Assembly: GCA_011037195.1 (NCBI GenBank)
Contig: JAAEAF010000096.1
Span: forward strand, 310,001 to 374,000
Reading direction: 5' to 3'
DNA from: Triatoma infestans
Lineage: Eukaryota; Arthropoda; Insecta; Hemiptera; Reduviidae
Length of the DNA: 64,000 bases
The position numbers and the translations under genes are program-made. Shown one piece after another: positions 44,216 through 54,762 of this stretch (position 1 is its first letter; the number at the start of each line of letters is the position of its first letter). The notes beneath the pieces are model-generated. The model was given only the letters and a program-made list of their open reading frames with translations, ran no database searches and was not told where the DNA came from.

Positions 44216-46259
44216 CTTAGATACCATCACCACTTTTCAGTTGTTATTTGGGTTTCATTTGGAACTTTCTTTTTTCTATCTTGCGTACTTTCCAACAGGT
44301 ACATGTTAAAATTGTCACCCTGTTTATTATAACATTTTCAAGTTCATAAAAACTTACGCAATAAATAAATTATTGGACACTTGTAATAAATTATTGGTGA
44401 TGAAGGATGTTTGTAAGGAAATGAGAGAGTGTAGTGGTGATAAAGCCAACTTAACTTTGAACCTGAAAGATCTATTGTGACTTCCATTAGGTACCTAGTA
44501 TGTTTGTACACAGGATGTAGACGTCTTGGAGGTGTGTGCGCGCGTGTGTGTATGGAGATGAGTTTGCCTGTATGAGTTCGCTAAACCCAAGTAGTTGAAC
44601 CTATCAACCCATCCCTCTAGTTTATATGAAGAGGTGTTAGTATAAGTATTGTTTGTATGGTTGAAACTTTGGGAGAACAGCAGGAAGATATAGAATCCTA
44701 AAGAAGTAGCTCGTCTAGTCTTTACAATTGGGCAATTAAAATTGTAATCATTGTAAAATGAAGAGAATGAATGTCCTTGTGAATATTTCACACCAGATTT
44801 TTCACCAGTCGCAAGAATTTAATAAAAATTCTTGTCTTGACAATAAATTTAATAAAAATTCTTGACTTAAAGTCAATAAATTATTTTCCCCTTCCAAAAA
44901 TGAAGACTAATCAAAGAATAAAAATGAAGAAAAACGCAAGAAATAAAACAAAAAGCTAAAGAAAGATTACTGAAGAATGCTCATATTAAAAAAAAGAGTA
45001 AAAATTAGAAAGACTGTAAAAGACAGATATTAATAAATAATATTTATAATGAAAGTTGGCTTTTCTGCAATTCTATTCCAAGAGTGCTGCACATACACAA
45101 GCGAGAAGAGGGTACTATGTTGACCTTGAAAGTTGTGCGACTCTCTATGTAACGGTAACCTTAATAATAGAGCTAGCCTCCACCGTAGAAGTATTCATCC
45201 TCTACCGACAACTGCTTCTAACATCTTCGTATATTTTTTCTATTGTGTAGAAAATCTACAAAAACACACACAAACACAATATCTCAGCAAACAATTTTCT
45301 CAAACGTTGTTCGTTCCATTATAATATGTATCTCTTCTTGGCCTTAGAAACTTCTACCCATTCTTCTTCTACCTTGCGAACCTTTTTATTTTTAATTCTT
45401 TTCCATTTTTTCCCATTTCTACCTTGCCCCCACCTTTTATCTGTCCGCCAAACAGATATTAGCCAACTTCTAATTCTCCTTGCACATCCAGAACATTCTC
45501 CATCGTTTTCCAACACTACCATTTGCTTACCTTGACACTGACTGACCTCATAAACATCTTCAATATCTAATGATTAATTTTTATTTATTTATTTCACATA
45601 ATTTAAGCGTTTATCTTTGATACTTGGAAAATTCCATACAATTTGCTGCCAACTGAATAAAGTTTGTTTGTTATATCTACTCATGCATCCGACCAACAAT
45701 CAACTTGCATTAACACTGGCACAGAGCATATTCCAAGTTCTGGGCCTAATGCTCGTAAACAGGCCTCAAAACACCTTAAAAGAAGTGCCTCTGTGTGTAG
45801 CTAGTCACCGCTGCGCGGCGATTCAACGCCCAGTTTGGTGGAATCTCGCTCTCCTATCTGGCCAACAGATCCTCACCGTAACCTTTAAGGATGTGGTTGA
45901 GCAGATCTGACGTAAGCCACTGTGGGGTTCTAATGACGACCACATATCATGCATACATTAGCCTAAAATTTCAGAAAGTAAATAATAAATGCATTTGCTG
46001 CGAGTTTTATTTCTTAGCTCTGCTACTCCCTTCTCCTCTCCCCACACGCACACATATTTCGGGGGGGGGTTGTAGTGCACTGCGACCAAAAGAGGTTTAC
46101 AATGTGCCATCCCACTGGTATAAGAATAGGACCAGCACCCCTTCCAGGTTAAGATGTCTTACTTTAACTGTCCAGGATGCCAGATTTTCTTTGAATGATA
46201 GCATCGTGCAGCCCTTTAGAAGATGTATAGCAGTCTACAATTCACAGAAAGTTCAAAAT
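44216..46259. other. AT-rich spacer with isolated scraps
   Basis: A lone modular-repeat terminus (complement of ATCTGGTGTGAAATATTCAC) lies at 44778-44797. Scraps resembling the LINE/SINE 3' end lie near 44460 (ACCTGAAAGATCTATTGTGA) and 46080 (GCACTGCGACCAAAAGAGG). A minus frame of 67 codons at 45319-45522 is lysine/arginine-rich and unmatched. No gene is supported. Confidence 0.4.
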
Positions 46260-46744
46260 TGAGAATTGATATTCAAACGGATCAAATTCGAAAGTTCTCA
46301 GTGCAAACTTGTCAACCGGAAGTAACACTTCATTCAAATGATTTCTTTTGCTTTTTCTTTTCAGGAACATTTTTTCCGAGAAACTGATTCCAAAAAGGAT
46401 TCGGAGCAGCTGGTGACGTTAAACTATCCTCAACGCTTTATATGTAGTAATAATTCCACGTTTGAAGAAAAAGAATGACAAATTGCAAATAGAAGAAAGT
46501 AATGTGAACGTCTCATTTCAAATTTTTCCATAGTAAGAGGAACTTGTGCGAACGTATAAAATTTTCTAAATCTAGTGTACGATTATATGTATATTTTCAA
46601 CATTTCTCCGGAAAAACTGATTTTTTGGGGGCTTTGGGGAGGTTTCTTCAGAAGTACAATGTTTACTACCTGGCGGGGTAGGTAGTTGCCCCCCACCACC
46701 ACCACCAAAGAGTAAGAAAAAGTGTGAATGTTTCACGCCAGATT
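46260..46744 (-). repeat. Modular dispersed repeat with 5' terminus
   Basis: It has TCAACCGGAAGTAACACTTC, AACATTTTTTCCGAGAAACT and AACATTTCTCCGGAAAAACT. It ends with AGTAAGAAAAAGTGTGAATG and TTTCACGCCAGAT, followed by a T run. Seen on the minus strand, this is the standard start preceded by poly(A). Confidence 0.75.
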
Positions 46745-48464
46745 TTTTTTTTTTTTAATTTTTTGAAAAAAAAAACAATACAGTAGGAAAAGCGAACTCT
46801 CGACGACAGAGCCTTGGAATTATTACTTGTGTGTTAAGTGAGGTTGAATATTATTAAAGATAAAAGAATGTGTATTGGAGGTGCCCCGCCTGTAGCACAA
46901 ACCAAGAAGGACATCGTTTACAATAGCAGACTAGTTCACCTTCAAATGGATAGCACTATTTTATAAGGATGATTATTATATATTGTTGGATTAAATAGAA
47001 AGGAACTTAATAAAGAGAGAAGTTTTACAAGAAATAGTGATAATAATGGGAGCATACTTTCCAACATCTATCGATGTAATATGTCGATATATGATCATCT
47101 GTTTTAATTTGGTTTCTTTTGTTGTTGTTAGTTTGTTTGTCTACTATTAATTCTTTGTAAATGATTATTTTTTTTTGAACAGAACATTATAAAAACTATA
47201 TATAAATAATATATTAATACAATACAAACAATTTCTTATTTATTATAGATTCTTGTTTAGTTTTTATTTATTTTATTTTATTTTGTCTCTATGTGTGGTA
47301 TGCAGTTTGGTATGTAAATAACTGAAAGAAATTATATTTTTTATAAAGCCGCCCTCCTTGATTTGTAACCCTGAAAAAACGGTATACAGTACCTACCAAG
47401 TACTCAATAGTATATAGTGGTGTGAGCGTTGATTTGATTGTCCTTCAGCGTTTTATATAAATATAAATGCCGTTAACTCATTTCTATATAGTCACACACA
47501 GTTACATACCCATTTCAACGAAAATATTTCAACCAAGGACACCCGGTATATATCAATAGAGGAGAACTCTTGTGGAGACAGGAAGTTTTTACTCATATAA
47601 ATAAAATGTAATGTATCCATGGTCTGTGTATTTGAATATATGTACGTATTGTAGTTATTATAGATATTTATATAAGTAGGTTACAATCTATGTTATCTTT
47701 TATTTATATACATAGTGTTACCTTATCTATCACTCGTAGCTTTTTAATTGTTCTTCATAAAATGATTTTCTTTATTGTTTCATCTAGTGGGAAAGTTTTC
47801 ATTGTAAATAATATTGAGGAAAATAAAAATGGATTGAAAAATTTCAATTCTTAACGGACAACACTTTCAGCGACACAAATCTCACACGTAACAAATGGAG
47901 ATTGCAGAGTCAGTTGATGTATACAACTATTTGGGTACAGTAGGCCTAACACAAACTCTCCCACTCTCTCTCTCTCTCTCTCTCACTCAGGCTATGTATG
48001 TATGTGTTTGTGTGATACCACACTGCTGTTTATCAAGACATCCAGAAGATGGTCCCACGGAGAAAAAAATCTCGTCAAGTTTTTCAGCATTCCGACTTAA
48101 TTTCAATTAACTTCAGAGCCTCTGCGATTGAATATTGTGGTTTACTTTGTAGTTTTTTTTTTTTAATCTTAGAACTTAGTGTGGGCACTGAACCCACAAT
48201 GTATAATTTAACGACTTTTAAAATTTTTCACTTTTAACGGTTTAGTAGAGAGACCGAGCTTAGAGTTAAAAATTCTTGCTTTTCTAATAATGGTGAGCTA
48301 GTTGGCTGGTTTAGTGAACCTTTCCAAGGTTGACGTTGACTTGTTCTTATCTTTAAAGTTTAACTGGTGACATGTTAAGCCCCTGAAATGGTCGAATTTT
48401 ATTCAATTTCTCTTACCGCTAGAGACATCTTGTAAGTGAGAGACTGACTGGCTGTCGAAATTAA
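46745..48464. other. AT-rich spacer with CT microsatellite
   Basis: A CT run occupies 47964-47984. Otherwise AT-rich with no recognised gene. Confidence 0.5.
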
Positions 48465-48545
48465 AGCCTATTCGCCGACACATTGTATTGTGCGTGATAG
48501 AAGGTGTAATGCATAGTTGACGTGGACTTGGAGGCTCAGTATTGG
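48465..48545 (+). repeat. Possible LTR-like dispersed repeat, copy B
   Basis: It resembles 3090-3180 in the same orientation. Family and limits unknown. Confidence 0.3.
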
Positions 48546-49464
48546 CGCCTTGATGCGGTTGCTAATGAAGCTATTGAATCCAGTTTTGGTAAGGTAATTT
48601 CTCTGGCAATTGGTTCCATTATACGAAGTACCCTATGCGTAACCTCAAAACCCGTTACTATTTCACTTTCCTGACACATACATTCAGTCCTGCTAATGTG
48701 CTCTAATAACTCTAAAGAGCAGAAACTACCCATCGGGAGAAAATCACCTCAAAGTTAAAATACATGTTGGAGTTACCAATTTTTTACCTAGAGTGGTTTT
48801 ATAGCCATTCCCTCTATAGGAGCAACGAGTTTATAAGACGCAATTATGTTTTTATAAAGAAAATTGTTGTTTGATTTCCTCTTTCTGCCCCGGGATTCTG
48901 GTCTCCCGCAGTCCAAGTTACCAACTATAGTAGAGGTTAATTAAATGATGCGAAACGCAACTTACAGGGTTGACAAGAATATTAGGCGAATTAAAAGAGA
49001 TAATATAAAGGATTTTCAATATTTTCATGAAGCGAACGGAAATGTAATTATTTAAAAGGAAATTACTTTATTATAAGAAGGAATAAGGAATTGAAAACAA
49101 AAAAGAAAAAGAACTGTATTAAATGATAAAAACATAATAGGTACTGCAGACACTTTATCCGGCTGGGGTTCAAGATAAAACGTGGTTTAATAGCCGACAT
49201 TAAGGAACCAAAGGTGGGGTGACTGCACACGCTAGTAGTTGTTCTCTGAACAACTTAATTGAAAAAACAGAGTGGGAGAATGGCGGAAAGAAAAAAACTT
49301 ACAGATAATGGGGGGGAGGGCAGTAAACTGAAATAAAATCTGGAATGAAACATTTACATAAATTTATTTTAGTGGATTTTTAAACTTCAAATTAGCAAAT
49401 TTTTTACAAATGTGGAGTTTTTACTGCCCATTTAATTGTCCATAATGCAATATATGTATCTATC
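48546..49464. other. Spacer without recognised gene
   Basis: A 65-codon minus frame (48536-48733) has no recognisable motif. No repeat relation found. Confidence 0.45.
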
Positions 49465-49530
49465 TATCTGAATGGCGCTACAACCCTCGGTGGGTCCTGG
49501 CCTCCTCAATGAGCTTCCACCATTCAGCTC
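49465..49530 (-). pseudogene. LINE ORF2 extreme C-terminus scrap
   Basis: The minus strand encodes RAEWWKLIEEARTHRGL followed by a stop and RHS. This matches the common C-terminal end of endonuclease/RT LINEs (W..L.EEA..H.GL, stop). Only about 20 codons remain. Confidence 0.6.
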
Positions 49531-49847
49531 TATGTGTATGTATAAATGGTGAAAATCTTTTCAGCATTAAGTTTGGATTACACAGAGCGAGAATTCACAA
49601 GCGAGGATCACACAGTCGGGGAGAAAAGTTCGCGACTGAGCGAATTACAAATTAGCTCAGCCGACAATTCATTGGCAAAAACGTAATAAAACTCCCTTCC
49701 CGCAAAGCAGAGAGTTTTGTTTTTAAACCAAATTCGTACGGTGTCCCCAACTTCATCTTTCTTGTTTTCATTAACGTACTTTAAAAATGATGTGGAAAAT
49801 TAATAACAAGATAGAAGCGACAAGATAATTATAAAGGAATTGAAATG
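49531..49847. other. Spacer left of an inverted repeat
   Basis: The segment GGATTACACAGAGCGAGAAT to CAGCCGACAATTC (49575-49670) is GC-richer and could be a transposon subterminal region. Unassigned. Confidence 0.3.
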
Positions 49848-50470
49848 TTGGAACAGCTTAGAATTGAAGGTGTTCTCTATAGGATTATCGAGAAGCCACA
49901 AGTAATCATTTGAAGGATGAGTCTTGGAATATGGTAGCTGGAATTGCATTTATGATCATTCTGGTGTCTACCATTTTCTGTTTTGGCCTTTAATCTGCGG
50001 TAAACTACTTCGGACAACTCTCACAAGAATTTATTGACGGGAGGATAAATACATACATATACATATTTCGTTGCATTAGTAGCGACAGTAGGCCGAAGAT
50101 TCAAGAAGTAGTCCATACGGAAAGTGCTGAGGAATTGGAACACAGAAAATCCAGAAAAGATTGGATAAAAAAATTAACAAACACGAAGAGAATACATCGT
50201 ACATCTAACAGTTTATGAACAGAGTTGAAGCACTCAGAAGACAATTTAGCGTACCGGCATATTTTGAGTTATCGTCAAAAACAGGATCCAGGTTAGTAGT
50301 ATACCGCAAGATGCTTAAAGGACAAACCGAAAACAGTAGACACCAAAATGGTAGGTAATAAATGCCATTCCAGCTTCCATATTCCAGGACTCATCCTTCA
50401 AATGATTACTTTTGGCTTTGCAATTACTTCTTGCTAACCCTATAGAAAACGCCTTGAATTCTAAGCTGTT
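49848..50470. repeat. Inverted repeat of about 165-bp arms
   Basis: Left arm about 49850-50020 (GAACAGCTTAGAATTGAAGG, AAGTAATCATTTGAAGGATG, AGTCTTGGAATATGGTAGCT, TGGTGTCTAC). It returns in inverse order at about 50305-50470 (complement of GAACAGCTTAGAATTCAAGG and AAGTAATCATTTGAAGGATG). The spacer is about 285 bp without a coding motif. A foldback or MITE-like element is likely; no TSD identified. Confidence 0.75.
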
Positions 50471-50499
50471 CGTACATACATAGTTACTATACAATATAT

Positions 50500-50936
50500 A
50501 GTGTGAATGTGTATTAACAAAACAATCTCAAAAACGAAAGCCATCAAACTTAAAATAACGTTTGGTACTAGATCCGATAAAAGAGTTTCGATGAAAATCC
50601 ATCCACCGAGAAGTGCAACATTAAATTGAATTTATTCAGTTTTTCATGATTTTTCTCAAAATGGTTCCAACGATTTTGTCTTTAATCTTCGCAAACTAAC
50701 TAATCACATAAATGTGAAGTAGTTTTGTTACTTTTATTCAAAACTTTTTTTTTTTTTTGCAGGAAATATGATTTCTGCAGGATCCTACAGCATTACGCTT
50801 TCTTGTAAAGTACCAATTCTTTGAAGTGTTCAATTCTACCAGCTGTATAATATTTCAGTACATTAAAAGCGTTGCTAAAATTTGAACTTTAAAAAAATCA
50901 GTTAATCAGAAGTTGACTTTACAGAATAGATTAGAT
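50500..50936 (-). repeat. Modular dispersed repeat, interrupted by LINE tail
   Basis: It has ATCCATCCACCGAGAAGTGC, TTTTTCATGATTTTTCTCAA, AATGGTTCCAACGATTTTGT, CAGGAAATATGATTTCTGCA and AAAATCAGTTAATCAGAAGT. The LINE 3' end follows and the repeat resumes at about 51240-51400. Confidence 0.7.
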
Positions 50937-51235
50937 TCTGTAGGGGTTGGCTATTAAGCCTACGTCTCCGCGAACTCTATAGGGGTCGTTATTAGACTCA
51001 GGGATCTGGAGTGGAGTAAGGGCCTGGCTTGTAGGCGTCAATTTCTTCTCGCCGAATAGGCGAAATCTCAGTCACATAAGCTTCTCACACTGGGACACCG
51101 TACATACTTCCTGACAAAACATGCACAGATTATCCTTTTCAGGCTCATGTGATGCATATGCTTCTCTTAAGTCCAAAATTGGCCAGTGAGATGGCCTACT
51201 GACATCCGTCATGTTGGACTAGTTTTGTTGTAAGC
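50937..51235 (-). mobile_element. R1/LOA-like LINE, 3' end only
   Basis: The plus strand starts with AGATTAGATTCTG (the complement of a TCTAA-type tail). The minus strand codes for SHEPEKDNLCMFCQEVCTVS, QCEKLM and then RFRLFGEKK, the zinc-knuckle tail of this LINE type. A different subfamily from the 4.9 kb copy, since the 3' region differs. It splits a modular repeat. Confidence 0.75.
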
Positions 51236-51239
51236 TACA

Positions 51240-51400
51240 GCTACATGTTTTTGAGTTTTTGGAAATTTTATTAAAAAAGACTCCAAAACTGGGATATTAT
51301 TTTCACAGATATAACGCTATTACTTTTGTTTCTTACATTTTCCTAGAAAAAAATGATTTTCGTGGATTCGGAGGAATCTGGTGATGTTAGATTTCAAAAC
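51240..51400 (-). repeat. Modular dispersed repeat, continuation
   Basis: It has GTTTTTGAGTTTTTGGAAAT, AAAAAAGACTCCAAAACTGG, TTTTGTTTCTTACATTTTCC and AAAAAATGATTTTCGTGGAT, continuing the copy from 50936. Confidence 0.6.
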
Positions 51401-52234
51401 GTCGAAATCTAACGTTTCAAGAAGTTGGGTTGACGTTTAATATTACTGACGCTGCCTTCTACAATTTACCTATCTGTGTACTGTAGGCCCTAAGAAGTTT
51501 TTACAAAACTTTATTGCAACGGCGATTTGGATTCAAATCTCTTTTTTTTAGTAATATGGATTCCAAGAAAGTTCGTATTTATTTTAAGGAACGAAACTAT
51601 AATACGGCTTGATAAGAAAGAAATAAAAATTGATTCTGATGCCCGAAAGAGATCACAAATGGCTAGAAAAAACAAGAGAGGGGGGAGACATACTATAAAA
51701 AAATACTGTCAACTGTGTATAATTATATAAAGAAAACCGCTACAAAAAAAAAAAATCATAATGTTTACCACATTTTTAAAATGAGTCCAACAACTTCCTG
51801 TTAGTAACTAAACGGTGAATTAAATTTAAAAAAGGGGAATTTCAAGAAACAGTGTTTTAATGATAATAGAAAGATTTATAATGACATCAAATGGGACTAG
51901 AACTTTCTTTAGTAAATAAAAGTGTAATAAATATTTCTGTGGGACAACGTAGTTTTCTGATATTTAAAAAAAATAGTTACACAATTGGTCACTGAGTGCG
52001 GTAACTTGGCGGCTAGTATTATGAGGTGAAATACTTGGAAACAACCAATAACTAGAACTACTATCAAACTCTAACATTCATTACTAATAATAACCACTAG
52101 CAGTATATTTATGGTCTATATTCAATAGCGCTCTCTATTTTCTTGAAAAAAAAAATTGTTCTCGCTTTTAAACTTTTAAAATACCCTTGACTCATTCAAG
52201 ACTTCATCTTGGGCTTTTACTTTCTTTCACTCCC
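51401..52234. other. AT-rich spacer
   Basis: No recognised gene or repeat. Confidence 0.5.
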
Positions 52235-52577
52235 TAGTAAGAGGATACTACGTTCGTGTGAAAGTTTTGAAAGTCAGTTTACACCGGAAATACATAGCTT
52301 ACGGAAATACAGAATCCCTTAAAAAAAAAATCACAGAAGTTCAAACTTGTTATATTCCATTTAGGTCCCACCATCGTATCTGACATGAAGGTTTCGGCCA
52401 AAATTCATTAACAGGAAGTGCGATAGTTTTTTTTTAAAAAAAACGGCTTCTACGATTTTCTTGAAACTTCTTCGTATACTATTCACACACTTAAATGTCT
52501 ATCGCTTATATTTGAAAATTACACGGAAAAATTTAATTTTTTAGGGAGGTTGCGGGGTAATGACCCAAATATATCAG
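52235..52577 (-). repeat. Modular dispersed repeat, truncated by a hAT end
   Basis: It begins near TTCACTCCCTAGTAAGAGGA and has ACACCGGAAATACATAGCTT, CATGAAGGTTTCGGCCAAAA, TTAACAGGAAGTGCGATAGT and ACACGGAAAAATTTAATTTT. Confidence 0.65.
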
Positions 52578-52650
52578 GGTGGGGTCCAACCCGCGGCCTA
52601 GGACGGCTATGATTGTGACCCAACACAAAGAATTTGCGGCACAAGCGGAA
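52578..52650 (+). mobile_element. hAT-like transposon end (short fragment)
   Basis: CAGGGTGGGGTCCAACCCGC, then GGCCTAGGACGGCTATGATT and GTGACCCAACACAAAGAATT, resembles the terminus of hAT elements that start CAGGGGTGG...GCGGCC and continue GACGGCTTTGAATGCGGCCC. No second end or transposase is seen. Confidence 0.5.
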
Positions 52651-54547
52651 ATTGATATATAAAATAATTAATACTGTTTCGGATATATTGCCGACTTGAA
52701 CTATCAATCACAGAGTGTTTAACAAGTACTGAAATAGTCTGTAAACAAGTCTTAAACTATCAAGAGTCTTAAGCTAGTATAAAGGAAAAAGTTCTCATAC
52801 GAGGAAGTGTTCAGACTCTTCCGAGCTCCATCAGACTACAGGATGAAGAAGTGATCTTTGGCCAGTAGCTTGATCACTATCCCAAAGATCACTTACTGCA
52901 GTAGCTTTCTCAACCCTAAATCTATGCAATGCTCATTCTTAGGTAGAGCGTAAATAAACATTGTAAACAACAAGTATAAGTAATGCACGTCTTTTTCTTC
53001 AAATCTGAACATCACATCTTGTAATTACCGATAGGTATCTCCCTTGCGCCATCTACTAGTCCTGACCCCTTCTGCGGCAGCGTCTCATATACAACTGCTT
53101 GTGGAGCGGGGCAGAGGCATTCGCAAGTAATTTTTCGAAGGGTTCAACAAAACCGCCTCCTGTGGTTTCCCTCCAAGAGAGAGACAAGTGAGTTAAGGAT
53201 GATTACTGCCTCCTAATTAAACACATAATAGGATTTCTTGTGGTGGTTCCATTTTGAAGAAACTCTATTTTTAACATTTTCTGTGAATGAATGTTCCCGG
53301 AACTAGAGGTGTTCACTGACACCGAATTAGGGATCGCGTGGTTAACTGTCGCCTCAGCCAACAATGTTACAGGGCTGACTGAAATGAAATCGGAAACGCA
53401 GTGCTTAATAGACACTTGTGGCCTAAGTTTATTAACCACTTATTGGGTTCCTGTCACCAGAACAGAATACTATCCTAGTGATATATCGAGAATTCTCCAG
53501 ACTTTCTTTTTCTAATAATCTCCATATTAAATTTAGTGTGTGTAATGTATGCTCTTTTTTTCAAAATTCAAATGTTTTTCCCGACTGCTAAACTGTATTA
53601 ACAATTTTTCCAATACAAATTAAATAACAAAAAAAAAAATCTGGGTACCCTACTTTGCATATATAAAATAACCGCCAATTTGTGGTAGATGTAAATAGTG
53701 AAGAGTATAAAAGTTGCCCCTAAAGTCATAGTTTAATATTAATATCCTTAAATGGGAATGTTCCGCGGGAAAAACTACTTTTTCTTCATGGATAGTCAAA
53801 CAATCATGTGGTGAACAATTTTCTACGCTTACCTTGACAAGATTTATCTGTAACTTCCCCTTATTACCAGAAAGTTATCTCCATTTTCTGCATTGTTATT
53901 GTCCTTTGTAGTATCCTTATTCCACAGTTTAACGCTTTTATATATGTCCTGTCAATTTAAAAGAAAAACGTAATAAAAAAAATGAACAAAAAAATGAATC
54001 GCTAAGAAAATATTTTTTCCTTACGAATGCTAAACTTCGACAGAATAAAAAAAAGGTTACAATCAACCACTTTAAGAGTACCTACCTCTTGATTAAATTA
54101 AAAATCCTCCAATAGAAAGAGTGTCTGGCCCCTTCACATTCTACTAGCCGGTTGTTGGGCCTCCTATCCTATTGATTTGTCTTAAATATAACCCAGAGCA
54201 ACGGAATATACAGATGTTCCCTTACAGAGAGACATGCCGAGTGGTGGAGTAAAATACCGGTTCTCCTACGAGGATATGTCGAATTGGGAGAGTTTTTTTT
54301 TTTAAAAAAAAAAGGCTGAACAGATAACTATTAAATAAAATAAATAATAATAATCTATATATAGGGCAAAGTAAAAATAGAAAGTAGAAATAGTACGTAC
54401 ATTATACTAGAAAGAAAAAAATGTGTTGACTTTTTTAATCGGCTGTCCTCTTAAAACTAATATAACTTGTTATTAACAACGATAAGATTAAAATAAAATT
54501 AGATCAGTTTTTCATTTAAATAAAAAAAAAATTTAAAAAAAAAAAAA
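52651..54547. other. Spacer without recognised gene
   Basis: The part 53030-53500 is less AT-rich and includes a 74-codon frame (53291-53515) with no recognisable motif. The rest is AT-rich with A/T runs, ending in a poly(A) tract before the next modular repeat. Confidence 0.45.
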
Positions 54548-54762
54548 ATCTGGTGTGAAACACTCACACAACATTCTCTTACTGCAGTGTACACAGATTT
54601 GAGAGCCAAATTTTCTTCTAACTTCAATATATTAAATGTTGGTCTTCAGTATTATAACAATAGGAGAATCTACACTTAAAATGACTTTTTTATTTTTGGA
54701 GAGAAGCATAACCTCCTCCCACCAGCCACCCAAATTCTCGGAAAAAGATTCAAACAAAAGTG
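54548..54762 (+). repeat. Modular dispersed repeat hosting the nested LINEs
   Basis: After about 16 A it opens ATCTGGTGTGAAACACTCAC and ACAACATTCTCTTACTGCAG. It runs to AAAAAGATTCAAACAAAAGT in the first module. It resumes at 62481 with ACAAAAGTGATAGACATT. Confidence 0.8.

Noticed and set aside
45319..45522. Small host gene encoding a basic protein
   Set aside because: Composition is low-complexity lysine/arginine, no motif or splice context is visible, and the opposite strand has an equally long frame.
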